A DNA stretch of 64,000 bases from assembly GCF_949987515.2 (NCBI RefSeq), contig NC_082684.1:45970006-46034005 (forward strand), read 5' to 3'. Origin of the DNA: Delphinus delphis (taxonomy: Eukaryota; Chordata; Mammalia; Artiodactyla; Delphinidae). Below are positions 33,490 to 44,594 of this stretch, one piece after another (the first letter of the stretch is position 1; every line of letters starts with the position of its first letter). A program made the position numbers and the translations under genes. Below the pieces are notes generated by a model that was not told the origin of the DNA, ran no database searches, and saw only the letters and a program-made list of their open reading frames with translations.

Positions 33490-33673
33490 TATTTATTTAT
33501 TTATTTTGGCTGTGCCTGATATCAGTTGCAGCACGTGGGATCTTTTAGTTGCAGCATGCAGACTTCTTAGTTGCAGCATGCATGCAGTATCTAGTTCCCC
33601 GACCAGGGATCGAACCCTTGTCCCCTGCATTGGGAGCATGGAGTCTTACCCACTGGACCACCAGGGAAGTCCT
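33490..33673 (-). mobile_element. CHR-1-type SINE, host of the nested SINE at 33263
   Basis: Reverse copy whose T tail is interrupted by the forward SINE. Its head adjoins the right copy of the outer duplication. Confidence 0.88.
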
Positions 33674-33764
33674 CCCTCTGAAATTTGTTGTTGTTGTGTT
33701 CAATAATAGGGAAAAGTTTAAGGTGGCTTATATAAAAAGTTTTTCATTTATAATCACTTAAAAT

Positions 33765-34140
33765 TTTTTTATTGAGGTATAATATACATATAGTAAAATG
33801 CACAAATCTTAGATATATAGCTTGATGAATTTTTATATATGTATATACCTATGTAACCACAACCCTGATCAAGTTATAGAACATTTTTAGCATTTTTATT
33901 TATTTTTTTAAATAAATAAATATTTATTTATTTGGTTGTGTTGGGTCTTAGTTGCAGCTCGAGGGCTCTTTAGTTGTGGCATGTGAACTCTTAGTTGCGG
34001 CATGCATGTGGGATTTAATTCCCTGACCAGGGATTGAACTCTGGCCCCCTGCATTGGGGGCACGGATTCTTAACCACTGCTGCAGCAGGGAAGTCCCTAG
34101 CATCTTCTAATACGACTGTTTCACAGCTCTGTTTGTTTCC
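33765..34140 (-). mobile_element. Old L1 3' UTR split by a SINE, minus strand
   Basis: It starts ttattgaggtataatataca and continues ccacaaccctgatcaagtta. A CHR SINE at 33897-34098 interrupts it. Confidence 0.5.
33897..34098 (-). mobile_element. CHR-1-type SINE in L1 3' UTR
   Basis: Reverse copy with a (TTTA)n tail. A short tagcat match on each side is the likely duplication. Confidence 0.85.
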
Positions 34141-34998
34141 TGTTGCTACCTACAAGATAGCTCTCTGCCTAAATTTTTAAGTACAGGCCTGTTACAGGTC
34201 TGTATGATGCTTGTTTCTGGGCTTTCGTGTGCCACCACGTGGTAAGTCTGCTATACTGCAACTTGGTTCCTTTAAAGAAGGACTCCAACAATTAGATTTC
34301 CAAAATGAAAAGTGATAACACAGATTCTGATGCAGTTAACAAAGTAAGTGAACTAACGTTTCTATTAAAAAAGAAAAAAGATTTATCTTAAAAAATGAGG
34401 ATTTAAGATCAGGTAGATAACGACATCACATATATTTATAGTTAAATTGAATATATAATTTTCTGCTTGTATATTTAGCATATAAAGAAAAAAATGACTT
34501 ATTGCAAATAATATCAGCTGCTAGCTGTAAAATGCCTTGAAGCTTGTAATGTATGGAAAGTATAAGAATAAAATTATATGCAAGTAATTTATTCAAACCT
34601 TTGAACTTATTCATTTTTAAAAATTATTGTACTGAATTCTGACTATAGATTGCTGTAATTCCCTTTGGAGTTATGCCATTCTACAATGGCCACATAATAG
34701 TATAGTAATATGTCTTAAAATGTATGCCAAATTTTTTGAAAGCTCACTAGAGATACATCATTCAAATAGGTCTTTCCAGTATTTTACATTTTCCAGTTTT
34801 TACATTTATGAGGAGAAAAGAGAACTAAGGCACTGAGAATTTTAATGACTATTAAGGAAAAGTGTACAGATGATAAATTAAATGATTTTGTGTGCATATG
34901 CAATGCATGTTGAAGAATAAAGGAAGGAAGAAGAAAATGGATAGATGCTAAACAGTGTTTTATTCCTATAAATTTGGTGTTTATTAAGACTCTCTAAG
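34141..34998. other. Intergenic, nothing recognised
   Basis: AT-rich with no gene or named repeat. Confidence 0.5.
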
Positions 34999-35121
34999 GG
35001 GGGATTTCCTTGGCTGTCCAGTGGTTAGGGCTCTGTGCTCTCACTGCCGAGTGCCTGGGTTCAATCCCTGGTCCGGGAACTAAGATCCCACAAGCTGTGC
35101 GGTGTGGAAAAAAAAAAAATC
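34999..35121 (+). mobile_element. Short CHR SINE
   Basis: Forward head-only copy with an A12-type tail. The tctcta flank repeats on both sides. Confidence 0.87.
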
Positions 35122-35539
35122 TCTAGGAAAAATTCCAGGTCCAGGTGTAGACTGTGACACATGACAACCCCACACCCTCCCACTGGAATAAGACAGATAT
35201 TTTTTAAAACATAAAGCCGTATCAGTAGAAAATGATTAGAGTATCATCAGTGTACCAGAAAATTTGAGGACTACCTGGAAAATAGAAAGCAAATGGGTTT
35301 GAATTTCATGAAAAAAATCAAAAGAGAAGAAATTGCATCTCAGGACAAAGGCAAGCCAGGTTCCTTCTAAGAGGCTCAGCAACAGCAAATTCTAAGAGAG
35401 GAGCTGTCCGTGGGCCAACAATCAGTGCAGTTTATGAAAGGTGCTTTCTGGTAAGAGTACTGGCGCCTCAGAGAAAAATCAAAGCCAGACTTGTAGTAAC
35501 TTCAGAATTTAGGCCAAAAAAGCATTAAACAAGATACTT

Positions 35540-35725
35540 TATAATACTGAAGGGGAAATTCACAATGGAGATATAAAATCTATCCACTGAAGAACATAGC
35601 ATTAATATTCATAAAGCAAAAACTATAGGCGATACAAGGAGAAATAGAAACACACAAGAAGTAGAGGCTCCAATTCACTTTTCTTAATCTCTAGCAAGTG
35701 GAGAAAAAGTAAGACTATAGAAGAA
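35540..35725 (+). mobile_element. Old L1 ORF2 endonuclease-region fragment
   Basis: It resembles a worn ORF2 segment (gaagggg…cataaagcaaaaactatagg…caaggagaaatagaaac). The preceding 35122-35540 may be the same element but is too diverged to assign. Confidence 0.4.
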
Positions 35726-35729
35726 AGTG

Positions 35730-35836
35730 GAGGGAATTCCCTGGCGGTCCAGTGGATAGGACTCCGCTGCCAAAGGCCGTGGTTCAATCCCTGGTAGGGG
35801 AACTAAGATCCCACAAGCAGCGCAGCCAAAAAAAGA
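35730..35836 (+). mobile_element. Short CHR SINE, TSD agaagaaagtg
   Basis: Forward head-only copy (~107 bp) with an exact 11-bp duplication at 35719-35729 and 35837-35847. Confidence 0.9.
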
Positions 35837-35847
35837 AGAAGAAAGTG

Positions 35848-37160
35848 CAGTAATGTCTTCAAAGATCTAAGGGAAGATCTTTTTAAACTTAGCCTTATTA
35901 TTGAATAAGCATGAGGACAAAATGAATATATCTGGGAATTAAAAATTTACCACTCATGCTCCATACATGAAAAAAATTACTTGAGGAAGTGCTTCAGCAC
36001 AAAAATAAGGATCCAAGACATCAGGTTATACAACAATGGTGGCAACTAAGCAGAAGCAGAAAAAATTAAGGAAAGATTTAAGCAGCAAACTTTTAATGTC
36101 GTAGGATTCAGTTTCCTTCTAAATTAGTCCAAGCACAATATTTGGTTCACAGTGAATAATACTTATGTAATCATAACAGCATATGTGCTAGCTATTTATT
36201 TTCACTTTTGGGTATCAAACAATGCCCAAAGCACAGGAGATTTAATAATTATATTACAGATGTGCACATAAATGTCATAAATCATGACAATTTAAAAATC
36301 ATGTGGCAGGGTATAAATCTCAGGGAACAGATTCAAGTATGTAAGAAATATCACTTTATTCTCTACATTTCAATTTAATTTTTGCCTCTGGGAAGTATTC
36401 CCTTTCTCTTCCAACCTCCCCCATAAGTCCTGATTGATGGGAAATGTAAGCACAGATATTCTTGGGGTTTCTCTGCCCTCCCTGGGTCCTGTCAAGTTAT
36501 ACAGTTGCCAAAGCATCAGAGAGCACAGGCACTGTCCAGACATTAGTAATCTGTACACCCAGGTAACTGAGAGCCTCAGTGAATGATTGTTTCCAATGCA
36601 GCAGGTCTCTGCTCCTTTGAGGCCCCATGTGTGGCATGGGACTCTCAGCAGAGGTTGGGAACCCTGTGCTAGGGTCCTGCCTTCTCCAGATACCTGACAT
36701 CACTACCTCTTCTGAGGCTTACCTTCTCCTCAGAGTTCCATGATGGAGCACACAAGTTATCACCACAACCCAACCCTCATGGAATCTCTAGGGGAGAAGC
36801 CTACCCCCACATCCTGCTTCTCCATGTCATCCAGCTTTCTCCCTCAAATTCTGAGCTCCTCAATGAGCTTAGGCTTATGGAAAACAAAAGCCAGAACAAA
36901 TTTTGCAGGCTAATTCTGCTTTCCTCCCTGTCCTATACTTCCCCTGAAGTGCTAGAATTCAGAGCCTGTTACTTGCTTGAATGGAGAAATGGAAAAGGGA
37001 AAATACAATATAATTCAAACACATATGAATACAACTAAGAGAAACTGGGAGGTAGATAGAGAGAAATAGAAAGGAGGGTATTATACTCATTTTTCATTGG
37101 GGGTACTCAACCCATACTAAATTTGATAAATCAAGACCTAAACATTTAAATATGTTATTT
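35848..37160. other. Intergenic, mostly unassigned
   Basis: 36350-36900 is more GC-rich, with two short minus-strand ORFs lacking known domains. It may be an old LTR-like repeat, not assigned. Confidence 0.4.
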
Positions 37161-37175
37161 AAAGTAAATAAGGCA

Positions 37176-37377
37176 GGATTTCCCTGGTGGCGCAGTGGGT
37201 AAGACTCTGTGCTCCCAATGCAGGGGGCCTAGGATCAATCCGTGCTCAGGAAACTAGATCCCACATGTGTGCCACAACTAAGAGTTTGCATGCCACAACT
37301 AAGGAGCCCACCTGCCACAACTAAGACCTGGTGCAACCAATAAAAATAAATAAATAAATAAAACTAAAAAAAATAAT
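37176..37377 (+). mobile_element. CHR SINE, TSD aaagtaaataaggca
   Basis: Forward copy with an (AAAT)n tail and an exact 15-bp duplication at 37161-37175 and 37378-37392. Confidence 0.91.
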
Positions 37378-37670
37378 AAAGTAAATAAGGCAACCACTAG
37401 AAAATAAAAATATAACACATAAGCAATAAAATCCAGAGATGGAAAGGTAGCTAGATCATGATAAATTCCTAACCTTTTATAATAGAATATCAATAGATTC
37501 TGTTAAATATGATAGAACTTGAAGAAATATGAAGCAGAAACTGTTAACAGGAGTGATTTCTGGGAAGTGAATTAGGGCATGAGGAGGAGAGGTGGTAGCT
37601 GGGAACAGGAGGGAGACTTCTTTATTTTCATTTTAACTTTTTTATCTTAATTTTTTTAAATAGATCTTTT

Positions 37671-38016
37671 TAAAAATTTTATTTATTTATTTTTGGCTGT
37701 GTTGGGTCTTCGTTGCTGTGCTCGGGCTTTCTCTAGTTGTGCTGAGCAGGGGTTACTCTTTGTTGCAGTCCATGGGCTTCTCATTGCAGTGGCTTCTCTT
37801 GCTGCAGAGCACAGGCTCTAGGCGTGCAGGCTTCAGTAGTTGTGGCACGCGGGCTCAGTAGTTGTGGCTTGCAGGCTCTAGAGTTCAGGCTCAGTAGTTG
37901 TGGCTCATGGTCTTAGTTGCTCCGTGGCATGTGGGATCTTCCCGGGCCAGGGCTCGAACGCATGTCCCCTGCATTGGCAGATGTATTCTTAACCACTGGG
38001 CCAGCAGGGAAGCCCC
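37671..38016 (-). mobile_element. CHR-1 long SINE inside the L1 3' end, TSD aatagatcttt
   Basis: Reverse full-length copy. The L1 text aatagatctttattggag resumes immediately after its head, confirming insertion into the L1. Confidence 0.91.
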
Positions 38017-38635
38017 AATAGATCTTTATTGGAGTATAATTTCTTCGCAGTACTGTGTTAGTCTCTGTTGTACACCAAAGTGAATCAGCCATATACATAC
38101 ATATGTCCCCATATCCCTTCCCTCTTGAGCCTCCCTCCCATCCTCCCTATCTAACCCCTATAGGTCATTGCAAAGCACCGAGCCGATCTCCCTGTGCTAT
38201 GCTGTTTCTTCCCACTAGCTAACTATTTTACATTCGGTAGTGTATATATGTCTATGCTACTCTCACTTCACCCCAGCTTCCCCCTCCCACCCCATGTCCT
38301 CAAGTCCATTCTCTGTGTCGACATATTTATTCCTGCCCTGCAAATAGGTTCATCAGTACCACTTTTTTTTTTTTAGATTCCATATATATGTGTTAGAATA
38401 CAGTATTTGTTTTACTCTTTCTGACTTACTTCACTCTGTATGATAGACTCTGGGTCCATCCACCTCACTACAAACAACTCAATTTCATCTCTTTTTATGG
38501 CTGAGTAATATTCCATTGCATATATGTGCCACATCTTCTTTATCCATTCATCTGTTGATGGACATTTAGGTTGGTTCCATGTCCTGGCTGTTGTAAATAG
38601 GGCTGCAATGAACACTGTGGTACATGTCTCTCTCT

Positions 38636-38653
38636 TTTTTTTAATATATATAT

Positions 38654-38692
<39 letters not shown>

Positions 38693-38963
38693 TTTTTGGC
38701 TGCATTGGGTCTTCGTTGCTGTGCGCGGGCTTTTCTCTAGTTGCGGTGAGCGGGGGCTGCTCTTCGTTGCAGTGTGTGCGCCTCTCATTGTGGTGGCCTC
38801 TCTTGCTGCCGAGCATGGGCTCTAGGTGAGCGGGCTCAGTACTTGTGGCACATGGGCACAGTACTTGCTCCGCGGCATGTGGGATCTTCCCGGACCAGGG
38901 CTCAAACCCGTGTCCCCTGCATTGGCAGGCGGAGTCTTAACCACTGTGCCACCAGGGAAGCCC
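38636..38963 (-). mobile_element. CHR-1 long SINE inside the same L1
   Basis: Reverse copy with a long (TTTA)n tail. Flanks tacatgtctctctct and tacatgcctctttct (two mismatches) are the L1 target duplication. Confidence 0.9.
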
Positions 38964-39682
38964 TACATGCCTCTTTCTGAATTATGGTTTTCTCAGGGTA
39001 TATGCCCAGTAGTGGGATTGCTGGGTCATATGGTAATTCTATTTTTAATTTTTTAAGGAATCTCCTTACTGTTTTCTATAGTGGTTGCATCAGTTTACAT
39101 TCCCACCAACAGTGCAGGAGGGTTCCCTTTTCACCACACCCTTTCCAGTATTTACCGTTTCTAGATTTTCTGATAATAGCCAGCATGAGGTGATACCTCA
39201 TTGCAGTTTTGATTTGCATTTCTCCAATAATTAGTGATGTTGAGCATCTTTTCATGTGCCTCTTGGCCATCTGTATGTCTTCCTTGGTGAAATGTCTATT
39301 TAGGTCTTCTGCCCATTTTTTAATTGGATTGTTTGTTTTTTTGATATTGAGCTCCATGAGCTGTTTGTATATTTTGGAGATTAATCCTCTGTCTGTTGTT
39401 TCACTTGCAAGTATTTTCTCCCATTCTGAGGGTTGTCTTTTTGTCTTCTTTATGGTTTCCTTTGCTGTGCAAAAGCTTTTAAGTTTAATTAAGTACCATT
39501 TGTTTATTTTTGTTTTTATTTCCTTTACTCTAGGAGGTGGGCCAAAAAAGATCTTGCTGTGATTTATGTCAAAGCGTGTTTTTCCTATGTTTTCCTCTAA
39601 GACTTTTATAGTGTCTGGTCTTACATTTAGGTCTTTAATCCATTTGGAGTTTATTTTTGTGTATGGTGTTAGGTAGTGTTCT

Positions 39683-39998
39683 TTATTTTATTTATTTATT
39701 TTTGGCTCATTGGGTCTTCATTGCTGTGCACGGGCTTTCTCTAGTTGCGGTGAGCAGGGTAGCACTACTCTTTGTTGTAGTGTACAGGCTCCTAGTTGCG
39801 GTGGCTTCTCTTGTTGCGGAGCTCTAGGCATGCAGGCTTCAGTAGTTGTGGTTTGTGGGCTCTAGAGTGCAGGCTCAGTAGTTGTGGCGCACGGGCTTAG
39901 TTGCTCCGCAGCATGTGGGATCTTCCTGGACCAGGGCTCGAACCCATGTCCCCTGCATTGGCATGTGGATTCTTAACCACTGCGCCACCAGGGAAGCC
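39683..39998 (-). mobile_element. CHR-1 long SINE at the 5' end of the L1 remnant
   Basis: Reverse copy with small deletions (ggctcattggg; a shortened GAGCTCTAGG region). The duplication is unclear. Confidence 0.87.
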
Positions 39999-40249
39999 TT
40001 CTTATGCTTGTTTTCTGGAAAGACTTTACCAGTTTATAATTTTGACCAACTAACGTTAATTTTGTCATTCCTACTAATTTTTGATAGCAATATGTCTTGC
40101 ACTTTATTTCTCAATTTTAATTAGAAGTGTGCATAGTTTCTATTGGTAGATTCAAGGATACTGTTATTATTCTTATTTTTGTCACTGTTATTATTTTAAA
40201 GTACCATTCATTGAAAATCTACTATTTGCCAAGTATTTTATATAATGTA

Positions 40250-40440
40250 TCTTTATCTTAAAATTCCATGAGGAAGGTGTTATCAAACAGAGGCTCTGGA
40301 AGGATTGAGTCTCTTGTCCAAGGCCATATGTGGCCTTTAACCTATGGATTGAAAATGTGGCAGTGTTGGGATTTAAACCCAAAGCTATGGAGCCAAAGCC
40401 CATACTCTTTCCACACTATGCTATACTCATCTTGGTAGCC
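40250..40440 (-). mobile_element. MIR SINE, minus strand
   Basis: Reverse MIR core (ttgtccaaggccatatgtgg, gtgttgggatttaaacccaa, ccacactatgctata). Confidence 0.7.
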
Positions 40441-40502
40441 TGCTAATCCCAGGCTTGGTTTACATGGACCCTGGAGCCACTAGGCATTAAAAGTTTATTA
40501 AG

Positions 40503-40924
40503 TTACAGAGTGAAGTAAGTCAGAAAGAGGAAAACAAATACCTTATGCTAACATATATATATGGAATCTAAAAAAACAATGGTTCTGAAGAACCTAGGGG
40601 CAGGACAGGAATAGAGACGCAGACATAGAGAACGGACTTGAGGACATGGGGAGGGGAAGGGTAAGCTGGGACGAAGTGAGAGAGTGGCATGGACTTATAT
40701 ATACTACCAAATGTAAAATAGATAGCTAGTGGGAAGCAGCCGCAAAGCACAGGGAGATCAGCTCGGTGCTTTGTGACCACCTAGAGGGGTGGGATAGGGA
40801 GGGTGGGAGGGAGAAGCAAGAGGGAGGGGATATGGGGATATATGTATAGCTGATTCACTTTGTTATAAAGCAGAAACTAACACACCATTGTAAAGCAATT
40901 ATACTCCAGTAAAGATGTTAAAAA
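40503..40924 (+). mobile_element. 5'-truncated L1 3' end, TSD aaaagtttattaag
   Basis: A 422-bp insertion with the same 3' UTR as the copy at 1780. It is flanked by an exact 14-bp duplication at 40489-40502 and 40925-40938 and ends in an A tract. The short (AT)n near 40553 is part of the L1. Confidence 0.88.
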
Positions 40925-40938
40925 AAAAGTTTATTAAG

Positions 40939-42059
40939 CATATAAAGTAAAAGCATCTTTAAAACCTGGGAAAACAGAAAAGGAGAAGCCTTTGTGTGTA
41001 ATTCCTTCACCCTTTAATTCCAGTGGAGATTAGAGGCCCTTTCACTCTCCTTTCAACTTTAACTGTTACAGGCAAATTGATTAATTAATTAATTAATTCC
41101 ATTTGCCACCCAAACCCCTCTCCCTGCCTTGTCAGAAGCAGGGCTGGTCCAGAGAACACAGGAATGTCCACAGGATTTGGTTCTCATCCTAACTTTTCCC
41201 CTTTGTGGTCAGCTAACCGTAACAACCATTTTTTAAGTGTTCGCTGTACACTAGCTGCTCTGCTGAGCTCTTCAGATAGGGTATTTTATTTAATCATCAC
41301 GACAAACTTACCAAGTAGGTATTGATAGAACCTGCATCAATGAAGTTTGAGAACAGACATTGAGCAACCCAGGACTCAGCCCAGGTTGGCTGGACTCTAA
41401 AACTCCACCCTTTACATCATAAATGTTTCTTGAATCAATGAATGATTCATTCCTTTTTGGTAATCCAGTTTCAAGATTTCAAGACTCCAGTTCAAGAGGT
41501 CCACAGATAAAGCCCATCAGACGAAGACCACCGGGAACACACTTGTGGTTTAAGTTTGGTTAATTTACTGGCTGCTGCAAGAGAGCATGCAGCCTCTCCC
41601 GGGGATCCTGGGATGTCTGGGCAAGAGAGACTTGGGAGGGGCTTACCTCAGGGCATGGGCCAGTGCTGAGTGGTGCTGAGGAGGGAGCGGAAGAAGCGGG
41701 GATCCACTGTGGACTGGTGCTGTCACGAACAGGGGCACTTTAGCAATTGAGGTTTCTCTGTCATCTTTGTTCTGGAAGCAAAAGCAGAGCAGGCGATGTC
41801 ACTGGTAAGAAAGCAGTGATCACTCCAAAGGAGAGGAATTGTACAGCCTGAGGAGAAACATGGTTTACATGGCCTTGGCCTCCTCCTGTTGCAAACGTTT
41901 TTTAAACTTCTGTTAGACATATTCTGGTCTGATTACCTGTTTCTTGGAAACTACCATTTAAAAACCTCTTTTCTGAATCCCTGGGTTGGAAATTGAGGCT
42001 CCTTCTCTGTGTCAAAGTAACCCACAGGGAGTGAGACGTTCCATTTTCCTTGATACTTC
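40939..42059. other. Intergenic, mostly unassigned
   Basis: Includes the MIR/L2 piece at 41230-41425. 41560-41940 is GC-richer with no recognised feature. Confidence 0.4.
41230..41425 (-). mobile_element. MIR/L2-type fragment, minus strand
   Basis: Reverse MIR-like motifs (tatttaatcatcacgacaaa, aacccaggactcagcccagg). Confidence 0.55.
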
Positions 42060-42170
42060 AGACAGCGAAGTTTCTCATAAATTACAATGGCATTTCCCAG
42101 TAGAAATGTAATGTGAGCCAGACACGCAATTAAAATTTTTCTAACAGCCACATTAAAAAGAAACAGGTGA

Positions 42171-43000
42171 GTGGCGAGGCCTTCGTGGGGCAGCCAGAGC
42201 TGTGTCTGCTCAGAGGTCAGCCTCAGACACCAGCTCTCAGTCTCCCTCTCAGCCTGTGTCCTCGAAGCCAGAGGACCAGGAGGCCACTGGCCATGCCCAG
42301 CGGGCCCAGCATGCAGGAGGTGGACACTAGGCAGCAAGGCTGCTGCCAGAATCATTTCTCCAATCAGTGTTCAGAGTATTATCATTTTGTGCATTTGTGG
42401 TGGGGGGAAGGTAGGGCTAATTTATTTTTCAATAAGGTTGGAGATGTAAGTTTGGTTCACTGGCAGTGCGGAAAGAGACCCACTGAAGGGCCCCTCAAGC
42501 CCAACCAGTGGGCTTCCTGTAGAGTGGGAGTGCCAGGACTAGCCTGCTCTCGGGCTCCGGGAAGGGGGGCAGGATCTCAGGCCAGCCCGCTCCAGCTCAT
42601 GACACAGTTTGGCTTTTTTGGGAAGCAGATGGGATATTCCCACTCAGCAGCCCCCAGCTTTCCCACAGGGAAACCCTGGAGCCATCCTTTAAGCCAACAA
42701 GATGCCCCGGGCTTGAGCAGAGAGAACTTCAGAGCCTGGGAGGTGAGGCCTGGCCCAGCCTGATGGGCCCCACCCCCCAGCTGCCACCAGCCCCTAGGAC
42801 TGTGCCTGAGGCCTGGAGTGACCAACCTGGCAGCTGTTCTGAGTTTCAGCAATGAGACTGCCAAGTCCTTGGACCTGGACCAGAGGGAAGTGAGGCTTAA
42901 GGACCTCACTCAGGCTGTGGCAGCCATCTTGGGCATCCATCACGGAAGCAATAAAGCTCTTCCCGGAAATAAACAAATAAATAAATAAAAATAAATTTTT
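42171..43000 (+). pseudogene. Processed cDNA insertion (retrocopy) of an unidentified transcript
   Basis: About 830 bp is flanked by a near-perfect duplication (aaaaagaaacaggtga at 42155-42170, aaaaacaacaggtga at 43001-43015). It splits an older repeat whose two halves (…cattaaaaagaaacaggtg / gtgaaattaagtttag…) rejoin across it. The insert ends with AATAAA at 42950-42955, about 15-20 nt, then an A-rich (AAAT)n tail, the hallmarks of L1-driven reverse transcription of a polyadenylated RNA. The interior is GC-rich with several stops in each frame. One frame carries a Ser/Gln-rich stretch that could be a protein C terminus followed by 3' UTR. I do not recognise the source gene. Confidence 0.75.
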
Positions 43001-43015
43001 AAAAACAACAGGTGA

Positions 43016-43440
43016 AATTAAGTTTAGTAATATATTTTAACTCAATAGATTCACAATTTATCCAAAATATTATTTCAATACAGAATCAATATATTAAAAA
43101 AAAAGTTAAATTAGACATCTCACTTTCTTTTATTCATACGAAGTCTCCAAAATCCAGTATAGCAGATCTCAGTTTTGAGTTTAGATTTTCATTGAAATAG
43201 TTTATCTGTATTTAGATGTCATAAAATTTACAGTTGAAAAAGTGTACTGATGGACCAACGTTGTTCCAAACATACTTGAGTTTTCTAATAACTGAATCAA
43301 GTACCAGGTTGTAAATTCAAATTTAGACTAATTAAGATTAAGTAAAATTTAAAATTCAGTTCCTCAGTCACCCTAGTTACATTTTAGCCACATGTGGCTG
43401 GTGGCAACCATGTTGGATAGGTCAGGTCCATGATTTTAGA
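43016..43440. mobile_element. Old interspersed repeat, right half (left half 42060-42154)
   Basis: The sequence around tagccacatgtggctggtgg with …gtgaaattaagtttagtaat… is a familiar old mammalian repeat whose name I cannot fix. The left half (…cagccacattaaaaag) lies before the retrocopy at 42171. Confidence 0.5.
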
Positions 43441-43522
43441 GAACAAGTTTTCTCATCACCATGCCCTTGATGGTAACTAATAAAAGCAGATTTTATAGGT
43501 TCACATTATCCTTAGTTCTTTT

Positions 43523-43737
43523 TTTTTAAATTTTTATTTATTCTTTAATTTTATTTATGGCTGTGTTGGGTCTTCATTGCTGCGCGCGGGCTTTCTCTAG
43601 TTGCGGTGAGTGGGGGATACTCTTCATTGTGGTGCGCGGGCTCCTCACTGCGGTGGCTTCTCTTGTTGCGGAGCACGGGCTCTAGGTGCGCAGGCTTCAG
43701 TAGTTGTGGCACGCAGCCTCAGTAGTTGTGGCATGCG
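43523..43737 (-). mobile_element. 5'-truncated CHR-1 SINE, TSD tatccttagttctt
   Basis: Reverse copy lacking the tRNA-like head. It stops at cagtagttgtggcatgc yet is still flanked by a duplication (43507-43520, 43738-43752), so truncation happened at insertion. Confidence 0.88.
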
Positions 43738-43752
43738 ATATCCTTAGTTCTT

Positions 43753-44096
43753 TCTTCTCCTATTCCACCTTTTTTGTACCACAAATTCTCTGCCACGCTA
43801 AAAGAGCTCTCGATTTTCTTAGATTCCAGTTTTTCTCTTCAGCTGCAGGGCAGGCCCAGCTACCCTAAATCGAAGCTCAGGACGGCTGATCAGCCCAGTT
43901 TCCTCCCCTTTGCAGAGATTCTATCATCATTGTGAAATAGAGACATTATCGTCTACATCTTCCAAGTACATCCCTGACAGCATAAAGGGACTATAAAGAA
44001 GTTTTTCAAAGCTCTTCCCTGAAATGTGATGCTGTTACAAGTAAGACACACCACAGGTTCCTTTGTGCCTGGAGTTAGCATTAAAGAGTTTTGGCA
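43753..44096. other. Intergenic, nothing recognised
   Basis: Short segment between two SINEs, with no supported feature. Confidence 0.45.
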
Positions 44097-44349
44097 GGGC
44101 TTCCCTGGTGGCACAGTGGTTAAGAATCCACTTGCCATTGCAGGGGACACGGGTTCGAGCCCTGGTCCGGGAAGATCCCACATGCCGCGGAGCAACTAAG
44201 CCCATGTGCCACAACTACTGAGCCTGTACTCCAGAGCCCATGAGCCACAACTACTGAAGCTCACACGCCTAGAGCCTGTGCTCCGCAACAAGAGAAGCCA
44301 CCGTAATGAGAAATCTGTGCACCACAACAAAGAGTAGCCCCCGTTCACT
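44097..44349 (+). mobile_element. CHR-1 SINE, left arm of a tail-to-tail pair
   Basis: Forward copy from the head to the middle of the body (…gtagcccccgttcactg), where it passes without any A tail into the body of a reverse copy. Confidence 0.87.
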
Positions 44350-44587
44350 GTGTGGCGTACAGGCTTCTCATTGTGGTGGCTGCTCTTGTTGCAGCACGTG
44401 GGCTCTATCTAGGGTGAGCAGGCTTTAGTAGTTGTGGCACGCGGGCTCTAGAGCACAGTCTCAGTAGTTGTGGTGCGTGGGCTTAGTTGCTCTGCAGCAC
44501 GTGGGATCTTCCCAGACCAGGGCTCGAACCCATGTCCGCTGCATTGGCAGGCAGAGCCTTAACCACTGCGCCACCAGGGAAGTCCCT
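44350..44587 (-). mobile_element. CHR-1 SINE, right arm of the pair
   Basis: Reverse copy whose tail and start of body are missing. Its head ends accagggaagtccc at the right. Together with the left arm it forms an inverted repeat of roughly 490 bp. Confidence 0.87.
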
Positions 44588-44594
44588 CAATGAC

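Larger units (their letters stand above)
37640..39682 (-). mobile_element. L1 3' part with ORF2 C terminus, interrupted by two SINEs
   Basis: Minus-strand L1: the 3' UTR is at 38017-38635 and the ORF2 C-terminal coding remnant at 38964-39682. The minus-strand translation near 39357-39080 shows L1 ORF2 features ([20 protein letters not shown]). SINEs at 37671-38016 and 38636-38963 split it. It is 5'-truncated near 39682 and not functional. Confidence 0.88.

Noticed and set aside
39076..39357. 93-residue minus-strand frame with good protein character
   Set aside because: It is the C-terminal end of L1 ORF2, a transposon fragment, not a host gene.
41951..42355. 134-residue minus-strand frame
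   Set aside because: It spans an old repeat and the retrocopy junction, so it cannot be one gene.
42167..42763. 198-residue open frame
   Set aside because: It starts before the insertion boundary and lies in the retrocopy. Composition is low-information and no family is recognised.
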